DNA from: Penium margaritaceum
Taxonomy: Eukaryota > Streptophyta > Zygnematophyceae > Desmidiales > Peniaceae
DNA: 35,362 nucleotides
Direction: 5' to 3'
NCBI GenBank assembly: GCA_023375785.1
Contig: SZWC01018721.1
Location: 11,152-46,513, forward strand
Under the pieces are notes generated by a model. That model made no database searches and was not told where the DNA came from. It was given only the letters and a program-made list of their open reading frames with translations. A program made the position numbers and the translations under genes. Positions 18,759-28,130 of this stretch are shown in pieces; position 1 is the first letter of the stretch; every line of letters begins with the position of its first letter.

Positions 18759-20330
18759 CAGAGCGTAGCAGCAGCAGCAGAATACTAGCGTACAGGTGCC
18801 AAACAACGCCGGCGGATGCCCATATGCGCCAGTGCAGGGGAAATGCTACCGGATTTTTTTTCCGGCAGCATTGACCCGCCTGGTGGCGGCGTCAGATTTT
18901 TTCCCACGGCCACTTGGCCAGGGGAAATGCTGCCGATTTTTTTCTCGGCAGCACTGACCCGCACACGTGACGCGAGGAGGTGAGCTGCAGGCCGAGTCCA
19001 ACACCTGCGGGCGACGACGCACGCGGCAACCTCACCCAGGTGCAGTTACTGACACCAGCACGCAGCAGCAGCAACTTGCAGCAACGGTAGCCGCAGTCAA
19101 CGGCAGCGAGCAGTGGCAACAGCAGCCAGCAGCAGCTACGTTCAGCAGCAGAAGCAGGCACAAGCAGCAGCTCGCAGCAGCAGTAGCCCGCAACAGCAGC
19201 TCGCAGCAGGAGCGGCCTGCAACAGTAGCTCGCAGCAGCAACAACCCGTAGCAGCAGCAAGCAGCAGCAGTGGGAAGGAGAAAATGTAGCAGCGTGCAGC
19301 AGCAGCAACAGGCTACAGCAGCCGCAATAGCAAGCCGTAGCAGCAGCCAGCCGCAACAGCTGCTGTAGCGAGAAGCTACCAGCAGCGCCTGCTGCTACTC
19401 GCTGCCCACAGGAAGCAAGCAATGAGCAGCAGCTCACTGCTACCAGCGAGCAGCTGCCCGCTGCCAGCGAGCAGCAGCTCGCTGCCAGCGAGCATCAGGT
19501 CGTTGCTCACTGTTGACAGCGGGCAGCTACCCGTTGTGACAGACGAGGAAGAAAGGAAACAAAGAAGAGTAAAAAATAAACTCCCCCACCCAACTTGCTT
19601 TGCCGCCGCTGCTACAGCAGCTGCCTTCGCTGCTGTAGCAGCCTTAGCAGCCGCAGTAGCCCGTAGCAGTAGCAGTAGTAGCAACAGCAGTAGCCGCAGC
19701 AGTAGCAGCCGCAGCAGCAACAGCGGCAGCAACAGCAACAGCTGGAGCAGTAGTAGCAGTAGCAACAACAACAAGAGCATCAGCAGCACCAACTACAGCA
19801 GCAGCCGCAGCAACAGCAAACAACAGCAGCAACAACAACAGTAGCAGCTGCAGCAGCGGCCCCAACAACTGCCATTGTTGACGTCAGCATCCCACTACTG
19901 ACGTCACTGCTGACATCATCAACTAAAAGAAAATGCCAAAGAAATGGGCAAAGGAAGGGGGAAGTCATCCTAATGGTGGGCAGGACGTCCACCACCCTCA
20001 ACAGACCCCACTGCTAACGTCAGCAACCCACAAAGAGAAAAAAAAGAAACAAAACAAAGGGCATCACACCATGGCTGGTAGCCCCATTGGGGAGGGGTCC
20101 TCCTCTGTTGGGGGGACCCCCACCCCCACTTTCTTGCAACGGCTGCAACAGCAGCAGTAGCAGCAGCGACGACAGCAGTAGTACCAACAAGAGCAGCAGC
20201 AACAACAGCAGCAACAGCAAGAGCAGCAGGAATAGCAAGAGAAGCAGGAGCAGCAGTAGCAGGAACAGCAGCAACAGCGAAAGCAGCAACAGTAGTAGCA
20301 ACAATAGGAGCAGCGGCGCCAGCAGCCCTC
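18759..20330 (+). other. E2 leader with hairpins and long CAG/AGC tracts
   Basis: Two hairpins with oligo-T loops occur at 18841-18872 (AATGCTACCGG arm) and 18925-18954 (TGCTGCCGA arm), each followed by TGACCCGC. From about 19060 to 19850 and 20140 to 20300 the sequence is dominated by interspersed CAG, CAA and TAG triplets. Many apparent ORFs on both strands (poly-Leu, Cys-Ala, Ser-Asn) are by-products of these triplets. TAG triplets interrupt the Gln frame throughout. Confidence 0.6.
19879..20022 (+). promoter_or_regulatory. TGACGTCA-type motif array in the E2 leader
   Basis: TGACGTCA at 19879-19886 and 19899-19906, TGACATCA at 19911-19918 and TAACGTCA at 20015-20022. The octamer is the palindromic CRE/as-1-like site bound by plant bZIP (TGA-class) factors. 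The E4 leader has the same motifs at the same stage. Activity is inferred only from the motif. Confidence 0.5.
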
Positions 20331-20435
20331 TGACGTCGTTGGCGATAACCCTGACCCCCTCGCTGCTCTTCAGCAATAGCTCGCCGACTTGACGTAGCAG
20401 CTTGTGGCACTGCAACCGTTAGTCTCCCAGTACTC
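20331..20435 (+). pseudogene. Short N-terminal Gag remnant of E2
   Basis: A frame containing DPLAALQQ, then a TAG at 20377, LADLT, a TAG at 20395, and QLVALQPLVSQ. The Leu/Gln heptad pattern resembles the coiled-coil N-terminus of Gag in E3 (25920) and E4 (35052). It ends at a deletion junction near 20430; the next in-frame feature, one base out of phase, is the catalytic-Glu region of integrase. Confidence 0.4.
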
Positions 20436-20880
20436 GGCGTCTCCGAACGGTGGAACCGTACTATAACCGACGCCATCCGCACCATGCGGGTCGATTCTGG
20501 TCTCTCCGAGGGCTTCTATTTTGAAGCCATGGCCTACATAACCTGGGTCTGGAACCGGATTTCCCACGATCCCCTTCCCCGCCAGTCGACACCGTACCAG
20601 CATTGGTGCGGTCAGCGAGCTGACCTCCGCCCGGCTCGCGTCTGGGGCTGCGTGGCCATTGTGTGGCTGCCCGACCCGTAGCAGGGCGGCAAGCTCGCCC
20701 CTCGCAGACGTCCATGCACCTTCCTCGGTGTCTCTCGTCAGTCCAAGGCCTTGCGCTTCTTGGATCCCTCCCGGCACTACATCGTTGAGTCCCGGGACGC
20801 CCTCTACTTCAAGGACCTGTTTCCTTGCGACCTCATTCGCTCCCGCTCGTCTGTGTCTATCTCGTCACGTGGGGGAGTGG
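20436..20880 (+). pseudogene. C-terminal integrase remnant of E2
   Basis: Begins abruptly at GVSERWNRT (20436), the block that holds the catalytic Glu of copia integrase. It continues with YITWVWNR, GQRADLRPARVWGC, a TAG at 20679, TFLGVSRQSKALRFLDPSRHY and ESRDALYF, matching E3 at 28620-29000. The zinc domain and both catalytic Asp residues are deleted together with gag and PR. Confidence 0.85.
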
Positions 20881-20948
20881 TGAGTCCGTCCTTCATCCTG
20901 CCGCTTCCAGGTGACACATCCCTCAGTCCCTCCAAGCCGGCAGTCCGA

Positions 20949-21452
20949 GTCGCGTCTGCTGGTCCCTACGGACCAGCAGCCCCAGTCGCGTGCGCTGGTC
21001 CCTCCGAGCCAGCAGCCCCAGTCGCGCCCGCTAGTCCCGCCGGGCCGGCACTCTCTGTCGCGTCCGCTGGTCCTTCCGGACCAGCAGCCCCAGTCGCATC
21101 CACTGGTCCCTTTGGGCCAACAGCCCCAGTCGCGTCCGCTTGTCCCTCCGGGCCAGCAGCCCCAGTCGCGCCCGCTGGTCCCTCCGGGCCGGCACCTCCA
21201 GTCACATCCGCTGGTCCCTCCGGGCCAGCAGCCCCAGTCGCGTCCGCTGGTCCCTCCGAGCCAGCAGCTCCAGTTGCGTTCGCTGGTCCCTCCGGGCCTG
21301 CAGCCCCAGTCGCATCCGTTGGTCCCTCTGGGCCAGCAGTCCCAGTCGCGTCGATTGGTTCCCCCGGGCCAACAGCCCCAGTCGCGTTCGCTGGTCTCTC
21401 CGAGTCGACAGCTCCGGTTGCATCCGCGGGCCCCCCCGGGCCAGCAACCTCG
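20949..21452 (+). repeat. Fourteen tandem 36-bp repeats coding VASAGPSGPAAP-like units
   Basis: 504 bp of a 12-codon repeat in phase with the E2 pol frame, in the linker between integrase and RT. Typical units read VASAGPSGPAAP, with substitutions but no indels. In E3 the same linker (29040-29690) is Ser/Pro-rich but not tandemly repeated. The minus strand is also open, giving a GPEGPADATGAA pattern, which is a mirror effect of the GC-rich triplets. Confidence 0.9.
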
Positions 21453-21875
21453 TCCGCCTCCATCAGCCCGACGGACTCACTGCCGTCACCTGCCCTGCTA
21501 CACTACACGCCTGTCCCAGGCGGCAGCCTCCGACCCAGATAGTCGGTGAGCGTGCAGACAGTCGCACCGTGCTCCGTGGCGCCTTGACCCCCCGTGGCTC
21601 CACGTGTGTCCTCCGCTCCCACGGTCGTGAGTGGGGATCCTAGCACCAAGGCCCTCGGCGTGACCACCTCGGCCATCATTATAGATCTTCACCCGGGCTT
21701 CGCACTGGGCTACGCCATGCTTCATCATAAGCATCGGTACGCTGTCGCGACTGCACTCGCGCGCATCCCACCTGGGGCTCGCGTTGCACACGCTCTCTTT
21801 GTCCGCTCCACAACACGCCCTGAGGACCCAGACACCCTACGTGAGGCACGAGCCTCTCTTGAGGCCGCACACTAG

Positions 21876-23381
21876 GACGCTGCCCGCGCCGATGAGCTCG
21901 CCGCTATCCGCCCGCACCACGTGTATGATCTCATCGACCTTCTCCTTGGACGGAAGTCCATCGGCACCAAGTGGGTCTTTCGGCGTAAGTGGAAGCCCGA
22001 CGGGTCCTTGGACAAGTACAAGGCCCGCCTTACAACCAAGGGATTTGCCCAGATTCTTGGGGTCAATTACGACTAGATCTTTGCCCCAGTTGGCCGGTAA
22101 TCCACTAGCCGGGCACTCTTCAGTCTGGTCGCCCAACACGGGTGGGAGCTGCATCAAATGGACGTGAGCAACGCTTTTCTCCATGATTAACTGGAGGGTG
22201 AGGAGCTCTACATGGTGCAGCCCCCAGGCTTCGACGACGGCACTAGGAGAGTCTGGCGACTGCGCAAGGCCCTTTATGGCCTAAAGCAGTCGCCTCGGTG
22301 TTGGAACCAAGAAATCAGCAGCACGCTCCTTCGTGGCGGGCTCCAGCGCAGCACCGCGGACCCCGCACTGTTTGTCAGTCCGCGAGGCCAGACCTTCGCC
22401 GCTGTTCTGGTTTACGTCGATGATCTGCTCATTGCGTCCCCAAACACGGCTGCCATCCAGCGTGTCAAGGATCTGTCGCACGCCGCCTACCAGATGAAGG
22501 ACTTTGGGTCTGACAGAGTCTTCCTGGGCATGGAGCTCGAGCATGATCGCTCCCAGGGTGTCCTACACATCCACCAGGCCACCTATGTGCAGACACTGTC
22601 CACCTGCTTTGCGGAGGACCTGCCACTCAACCCGAGCGCATCCTCACCCATGTCACCCGATGGCCAGGCAAAGCTGAAGAGTCCTGACCCAGCCGTTGTG
22701 GGGGAGCAAGTTGACGTGACCACATACCTGCGAGTCATCGGGTAACTGATGTTCCTGGCGACGACGACGCACCCAGACATCGCGTTCGCCATTAACCTCC
22801 TGGCCCAGTTCTCTCAGGAGCCGCATCACCTCCACTACGAGGCCGCGATCCGAGTATTGCGCTATGTTGTCTCGACTCCTCGGCGAGGTCTCATGTTCCG
22901 CCGTCAGCCGTCTGTTGTCGCGGTGGACTACACCGATAGTGACTGTGCCGGCAGTCCGGACGGTAAGAGTCACACAGGCTGGATCTTTCTGAGTGGCGGC
23001 ACAGTTGTGTCCTGGCGCAGTGGCAAGCAGGGATGCATTGCACGTATCACTGTTGAGGCTGAGTACATTGCTCTTGGCTCAGGCGCGTGTGAGAGCGTGT
23101 GGTTGCGTCGTCTGTTTTCCGAGTTTTGTCAGTCCGTCGCATCCATCATGTTGCACTGTGACAATGAGAGTGCCATGACCATCGCCGACAATGACGGCGT
23201 GCATCACACACGCACAAAGCACATCAATGTTGAGTATCACTATGTGCGTTCGTTGCTGCATGACGGCAGCGTCAGCATCGTGTGGGTTGAGACAGCACGG
23301 TAGTTGGCTGACTTCTTGACCAAGGCACTGAAGAGCGACTCGTTCAAGAAAGTTGTGAGTTTAGTCGGCTTGCGTCCGTGA
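21876..23381 (+). pseudogene. Reverse transcriptase-RNase H of E2, broken
   Basis: A single frame from DELAAIRPHHVYDLID to RADFL-type RNase H C-terminus, ending TGA at 23379-23381. Landmarks: GTKWVFRRK near 21970, KARLTTKGFAQILGV near 22025, QMDVSNAFLH near 22155, LYMVQPPGF at 22206, LRKALYGLKQSPRCW near 22260, YVDDLLIASP near 22415 (both catalytic Asp kept), FLGMELEHD near 22520. RNase H: DYTDSDCAG near 22925, VSWRSGKQGCIAR near 23008, AEYIALGS near 23060, HCDNESAM near 23154, TKHINVEYH near 23215. In-frame stops lie at 22074, 22098, 22188, 22743 and 23301, with earlier ones in the same frame at 20679, 21540, 21585 and 21873. Confidence 0.9.
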
Positions 23382-23488
23382 GTGTTTCTCTCTGTCCCTG
23401 CTTGCGTCTCTCCTTGGCCTGGGGGAGTTTCGTCGTTGACTGTGTCTCTCCCCGCACATGTGCACTACGCCTATGAGTCATGGGGGAG

Positions 23489-23994
23489 TGTTGGTATTCG
23501 TGCATCTCTCATTGTACTCTATTGTGTCCTCCCGGCTTGTGCACATCGGCGTGGAGATGAATGACGGCAAGACTTGACGCTGCTGGAGTGTCGCTCGGTG
23601 GAGCCGACGCACGCTGAGGCCCATTCACCCATCGTTGGAGCCTCCTCCTCTGGCGATGCACTCAGCTCCATCGGTAGGCGTCCTTGGTGGTCAGGCCGCC
23701 GGCGGTCACTGCCACTGCAGATGCTATCTGCATGCACCTAGCACTATGTCTGGCTGTGGCATTGCGTCTGTAGCATCATGCGATGCCTAGGGTCCACGTC
23801 TCCTGTTGTACGGTCCTGTTTGGCATCGTTGACTGTCATAGGCACTGCCTGGGTTCGTGCAGCTATAACTCCTTGTAGCTGTTTTTCTAGCTGATTCTAA
23901 CCACGCGATTGCGTTCGTAGCATCGGTATTATGGTATGGTCCAGTTTTTAGGCAAAACGGACGACGCCCGGGTTTTGGGCTGTCGGGCGTCTGG
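23489..23994 (+). mobile_element. 3' LTR of E2, left part
   Basis: Follows the purine tract CATGGGGGAG (23479-23488) and starts TGTTGGTATTCGTGC. It is interrupted at TCTGG (23990-23994) by E3. The remainder is at 32826-33172, and together they total 853 bp. Confidence 0.95.
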
Positions 23995-24604
23995 TGTTGA
24001 AGTTCGTTGGCCACTCACAACTCTGTGACTTCTTGTCTCCACACACATTACGCACATCTGTACAGATTGACTGACAATGGCTCTACCTGGGAAAGCTACA
24101 GGCATGTCAGCCTTGGCAGGAGGCATGGACGCTCTCGTGCTGCTGCTGCTGCTGGACCAGGGACAACTCTTGACACACATTTAGTCATTGTTTGATGCTC
24201 TTTGACTCTCTTGACTTTGACATGCGGTAGATGCTAGGGCCCGTACATTTCTCATTGCTCTGCCCTGCATCATGTTGCTTGCCTTGAGTGTTTTCTAGGG
24301 GAGCTGTCTTTTCCGGGTGCTGATCCTTAGGGGGCAACCGTGCCCGGTTCACCTGTGCACTGGTGAGCAGCCGCTGTCTCGGTTTTATGTCGAGCGGTTA
24401 GGCTCGACCCCCGGGTGGCGGCGTGTGCGCGTGGCGAGCGCACGCTCACCGGATGCTAAAACTCTCTCGCTCCCCCTCCCACTCACTTGTCTTGGTTGCA
24501 CCGAGTTAATGAAGGCAAGCTTTCCGCATCCATGGCGTCATGCAGCTTGTGCACGTGGTTGCTTCCTCTCACATACTCAACCTAGGAAACGTTTGGGTAA
24601 CTAC
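23995..24604 (+). mobile_element. 5' LTR of E3 (610 bp)
   Basis: Starts TGTTGAAGTTCG and ends GGGTAACTAC next to the primer site (the final A seen in the 3' LTR is missing). A short (CTG)5 run occurs near 24140. It shows the empty site of the solo LTR found in the 3' LTR. Confidence 0.95.
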
Positions 24605-24616
24605 TGGTATCAGAGC
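24605..24616 (+). other. Primer-binding site of E3
   Basis: TGGTATCAGAGC immediately after the 5' LTR. Confidence 0.95.
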
Positions 24617-25092
24617 TATGTGAGGCATCTCGCCCACCGATCCTCGATCCTGGGCAGCCGCCTCTGCGTACGCCAGAGCCTCTCTCGGCCACCTAACCAC
24701 ACCGCAGTAGTGTCTGTGCACTATGCTTCTGCTCGGCGCTGAACAATGGCGCCACCTCGTTCCGCAGTGCTCGTCTGAGCTCATCCTGCACTCATAGGCA
24801 TCACCTCGCGGAACCCATTCTCCGAGCTCTCTTGTTGCTTGGAGCAACCTAGGTCACGCCTCTGGCTATTATTTCATCTCGGACCGTGCTCGTCGACACA
24901 TCTGTGCCGTCCGGCGGACCCAGACCTAATCTCGTACAGTCACGCACACCCTCTCCATCTTCACAGTGCGCTATCCTATCTCTTGCCTTCTGCATTCTGA
25001 GTGGTGCACTGCAACGGGTGCCCTAGTTACGCCAGCAGCCCACTCAACTCTCCACGCTGGCGGACGACGGTGACTCCCCTCTGTGGGTGCGC
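24617..25092 (+). other. Leader of E3
   Basis: About 480 bp without the long CAG tracts of E2, E4 and E5. The frame of the downstream hydrophobic ORF is already open from a TAG at 25024, reading LRQQPTQLSTLADDGDSP before its first ATG. No stronger feature is seen. Confidence 0.5.
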
Positions 25093-25869
25093 ATGCTTGA
25101 CCACACCTACTGGCAGGATGACGTCAACGCTGCAGTAGAGCGAGAGAGGGAGGAAATCAATTGCCAAGTTTACACCCCGAACGACCTACCACCATCACCG
25201 CCCTTGTCGCCTAGGATGCAACCCACTAGCAATTCTCCACCTCCTAAATCGTCCGCTTCACCCATTCCTTCTCCTCCTTCTACTGCCGCAGGACCAAACA
25301 CAGCATCTACTGCACCCGAGGTGCCCGGCGTCATCCCGGTTCTCCCCGTTCACACCCACTCAATCAGCTTAGCCGGCGCTATCCTTGACGTAGCAGCTGG
25401 TGCTGCAGCCACCTTCGCAGTGACAACAAGAGCCTACCGTGCTCCTGCACAGACGGCCGTTAGCAGAGCTGCTGAAGCATACGCACACACAGTTGCCTCA
25501 CTCACTCTGCTTGCAACTGCCACCTCCAACATCGCCACACATATTACAACTGCCGCTACATCCATTGCCACAGCAGCCTCCACAGCAGCAAACACCATTT
25601 CCAGCTCCGGTGGTTCCATCCAAGCATCCACTGCCTCAGCAGTGCTGACGCCTACTGGCGAACCGCGTGACGCAGCATCATCCATCACCACCGGCGTCGT
25701 TGTGGCATCTACCATTGCAGCAATCGCTGGAGCTGTAATGACAGGAGTTCTGTGCCTTACAGTGGCGGTTACGGGCTGGGTGGCCGTTCTGTTTTCCTCG
25801 GCTGCAACTGTCGTGCCGCCGCTCTTCAACCTTCTCCCGCGTCACCAACTCGGTGAGCGTTGCCTTTAA
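25093..25869 (+). CDS. Intact upstream ORF of E3, Pro/Ala-rich with hydrophobic C-terminal segment
   Basis: ATG at 25093 (an in-frame GTG lies at 25087), TAA at 25867-25869, about 258 codons without a stop. Residues 1-35 are charged (VEREREEIN). Residues 35-85 are Pro/Ser-rich. Residues 95-195 are Ala/Thr/Ser-rich and probably helical. Residues about 195-245 are strongly hydrophobic (VVVASTIAAIAGAVMTGVL, then AVTGWVAVLFSSAATVV) and could form one or two membrane spans. There is no signal peptide, zinc knuckle or catalytic motif. It ends 50 bp before the gag ATG and is in a different frame from gag-pol. I know of no equivalent in typical copia elements. It stays open while gag-pol next to it is riddled with stops, but C-rich composition makes stops rarer here. 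Confidence 0.5.
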   Translation: MLDHTYWQDDVNAAVEREREEINCQVYTPNDLPPSPPLSPRMQPTSNSPPPKSSASPIPSPPSTAAGPNTASTAPEVPGVIPVLPVHTHSISLAGAILDVAAGAAATFAVTTRAYRAPAQTAVSRAAEAYAHTVASLTLLATATSNIATHITTAATSIATAASTAANTISSSGGSIQASTASAVLTPTGEPRDAASSITTGVVVASTIAAIAGAVMTGVLCLTVAVTGWVAVLFSSAATVVPPLFNLLPRHQLGERCL

Positions 25870-25879
25870 GTTTACCCTT

Positions 25880-25899
25880 TGCTCTCCTCTCACTCTCAG
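25880..25899 (+). promoter_or_regulatory. Possible 3' splice site just before E3 gag
   Basis: A pyrimidine run ending CTCTCAG at 25899 lies 20 bp before the gag ATG at 25920. A GGTGAGC donor-like sequence at 25852-25858 is too close (47 nt) to form a normal plant intron, so a donor in the leader or LTR would be needed. Splicing here would remove the upstream ORF and place gag first. Motif evidence only. Confidence 0.3.
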
Positions 25900-25919
25900 C
25901 TCCTAGTCCATCTTTCATC

Positions 25920-27608
25920 ATGCCTGCATCAGAGGAAACCATAGAGGCCCATCAGGCTGCTCTTAGTGAGGCTCAAGCAAAACGCCGCAGAGCCGAGGAT
26001 GAGCTTCATCGGGGATAGAAAGCCCAGCATGAGCTAGCTGCTACAGTAGCCGCACTGGTTATTGAGAAACTACGTACCATTCCCACCTTTGCCGTGGTTC
26101 TGCCTGCCACAAACTCTGCCTCAGCTGACTCATCTGCTCCTCTTGGTGACACCGTTGCCAACTCTTCCTCTCCCTCTCTCTCAGCAACAGCCTTTGCCCG
26201 TCCCCTGCTTCCAGGCCGACAGAAAGACTTTGAAACTCCACCACCACAGTTCACTCCCAAGCTCACGTTCACATCCTGGGAAACTCGCTTTAGCGTGTGG
26301 GCCTAGGGTGAGCTTCTCTGGGAGTACTACTCGCCCGCCAAGGCGCCGTTTGTGCCACAACCGACAGAGGCAGCTCGCGCTTTGCGCGCACTCATCAATG
26401 CAGGTCTAGAAAGTCTTCTCAACGACATTGGTACGTACAATGCAGACCCCTCCCGCAGAACGCTAGCTGATCCTGTGGGCGCCTACGCCCTCATCCGACG
26501 CCGCAAGACAGTAACTGGGCATGGCGCCCTCACAGTGCAATTCAACACCTTGCAGATGCGTGCGAATGAGACAGCAGATGAGTATTAGGCGCGTAGTCTG
26601 CGCCTACTGCGCGACCTGGGAAGGGCTGCTCCAGGTCCTCTTTCTGCCTACCTCTCCATAATTGCTGGCCTCATCCCTGAGCTGTCTGATTTGTATCTTC
26701 ATGTCTCCCAGGCTGAGCTTGAGCGTCTTGCCTCTGAACCTGTCCCTGCTGATTCCCCACCTGGGATCGGCCCCCTCTTTGACTCTACTGCATCGCGCCT
26801 GACGGACTGGTGGAATGCCCTCCAGAACAAGCGCATGCATCGCGCTGCTTTGGCTGCTGTCACTACCTCCTCCTCTTCCTCCTCTGCCGCAGCCTCCTCT
26901 CCTTCATCCTCTTCGCAGGCAACAACACACTCCACTCAAGGTTCTTCCCGAGGTGGGGGTGGTGGCTCCGGTCGGGGGGGTGGTCGAGGGGGTAAAGGCC
27001 GTGGGGGTGGCCGCGGTGGCAAAGACTCGGCCATCACTGCTGCTGACGTAACCTGTTGGAACTGTGGTGCCTCTGGTCACTCTGCACCAAAATGCCCTGC
27101 CCCTCGTGATGATGCACGGTTGGCCTCCTCCATGCGCGCTCATTGGGCACGCACCGGTGCCAGTGCCTCCTCTACCGCTGCTGCGGTGACTACTGCCCCC
27201 TCCTCATCATCTTCCACTGGCTCTGCCCTCTCCACCGCCTCTGCTCCCGTACACCCGACACCTCCAACATCATGTCCGTGGAGCTGGATTCCACCTCCAT
27301 CAGGACCACCGTACTATGGACCTCCGCCCTCTCACCATCACGTACCCCACTGGGCACGTGACAACGGGCATTTCTCTAACCGCTCCTCCGACCGCTCCTC
27401 AGAGCACTCCTCGGATCGCCGTGACGAGGAGCGCATGCTTGAACGTCGGTTGGCGGAGCTTCTTCACCTTCTCTCTCAGGGAGGTGAGAGTGTGAGTGGC
27501 CAGTCTCACGTGTCTATTTCTGAGTCTAAGGACACTCTTCGTAGTGATTCCTCTCGTCATGTTCAAGGGGAGTTGCCTGATGATTATGCCTGGATTGAGG
27601 AATGGTAG
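25920..27608 (+). pseudogene. Gag of E3
   Basis: Starts with a 30-residue charged coiled coil (AHQAALSEAQAKRRRAEDEL). The copia Gag core follows: FTPKLTFTSWETRFSVW near 26250, GELLWEYY, LINAGLESLL, MRANETADEY, and LHVSQAELERLASEPV near 26690. Then a Ser run, a Gly/Arg-rich linker (about 26950-27025) and a CX2CX4HX4C zinc knuckle (CWNC to KC) at 27054-27095. A Ser/Pro- and Arg/Ser-rich tail runs to TAG at 27606. Internal stops lie at 26016, 26304 and 26586, all TAG. Gag-pol is a single frame, so the TAG at 27606 is probably another nonsense change, not the natural end. Confidence 0.9.
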
Positions 27609-28130
27609 TCACATACATACCCTGCACATCTTGGTCGCTCCTCCTCTGTCTCTTCCCGCGGCACTGTCGCTCTCTGTCTTGTCCTCCCCACCACTCGTGC
27701 CTCGCCCGGCCTCTGGATCATCGATTCTGGGGCCACTCATCACATGACCTCCTGTCGCTCGTCCTTCGTTTCCCTTGGCCCTGTTCAGTCCGTCCACTCT
27801 GTCCGCACTGGCTCCGGCCAGTTACTCCCTGTCTAAGGTGTTGGTGTGGTACGCTTCGTGGGTCCTGGTGGTACTGTCTATCTTTCTGACATTTTGTACG
27901 TGCCTGATCTTGAGGTAAGCCTGCTCTCTGTAACCACCTTTGACGACCAGGGCATGGACTTCTCCTCCAGCCGTGGCCTTGCCTCTATCTCTCTTCGCTC
28001 GCCTGGCCGTGTTGTTCTTCGTGGTGTTCGCTGTGATCGCCTGTTCTGCGTCCCGCTCACGTTGCCCTCCACTTCCGCTGCATCTGCTCTTGTTCATGTT
28101 GCACCTTCCTTGTCTCCTGACCACGCTGAT
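27609..28130 (+). pseudogene. Aspartic protease and pre-integrase spacer of E3
   Basis: WIIDSGATHHMT at 27714-27749 holds the catalytic Asp (codon 27723). It is followed by a TAA at 27834 and GVGVVRFVGPGGTVYLSDILYVPDLEVSLLSV, the conserved stretch preceding the integrase zinc domain. Unlike the E1 copy, the catalytic box is intact. The domain would cleave the Gag-Pol polyprotein. Confidence 0.9.

Noticed and set aside
18892..19868. Poly-Leu and Cys/Ala-rich minus-strand ORFs in the E2 leader
   Set aside because: Reverse reading of CAG/CAA triplets; no recognisable protein and no consistent start.
20966..21463. Collagen-like GPEGPADATGAA antisense protein
   Set aside because: Mirror image of the 36-bp repeat that is in phase with the sense pol frame; the sense reading continues RT upstream and downstream.
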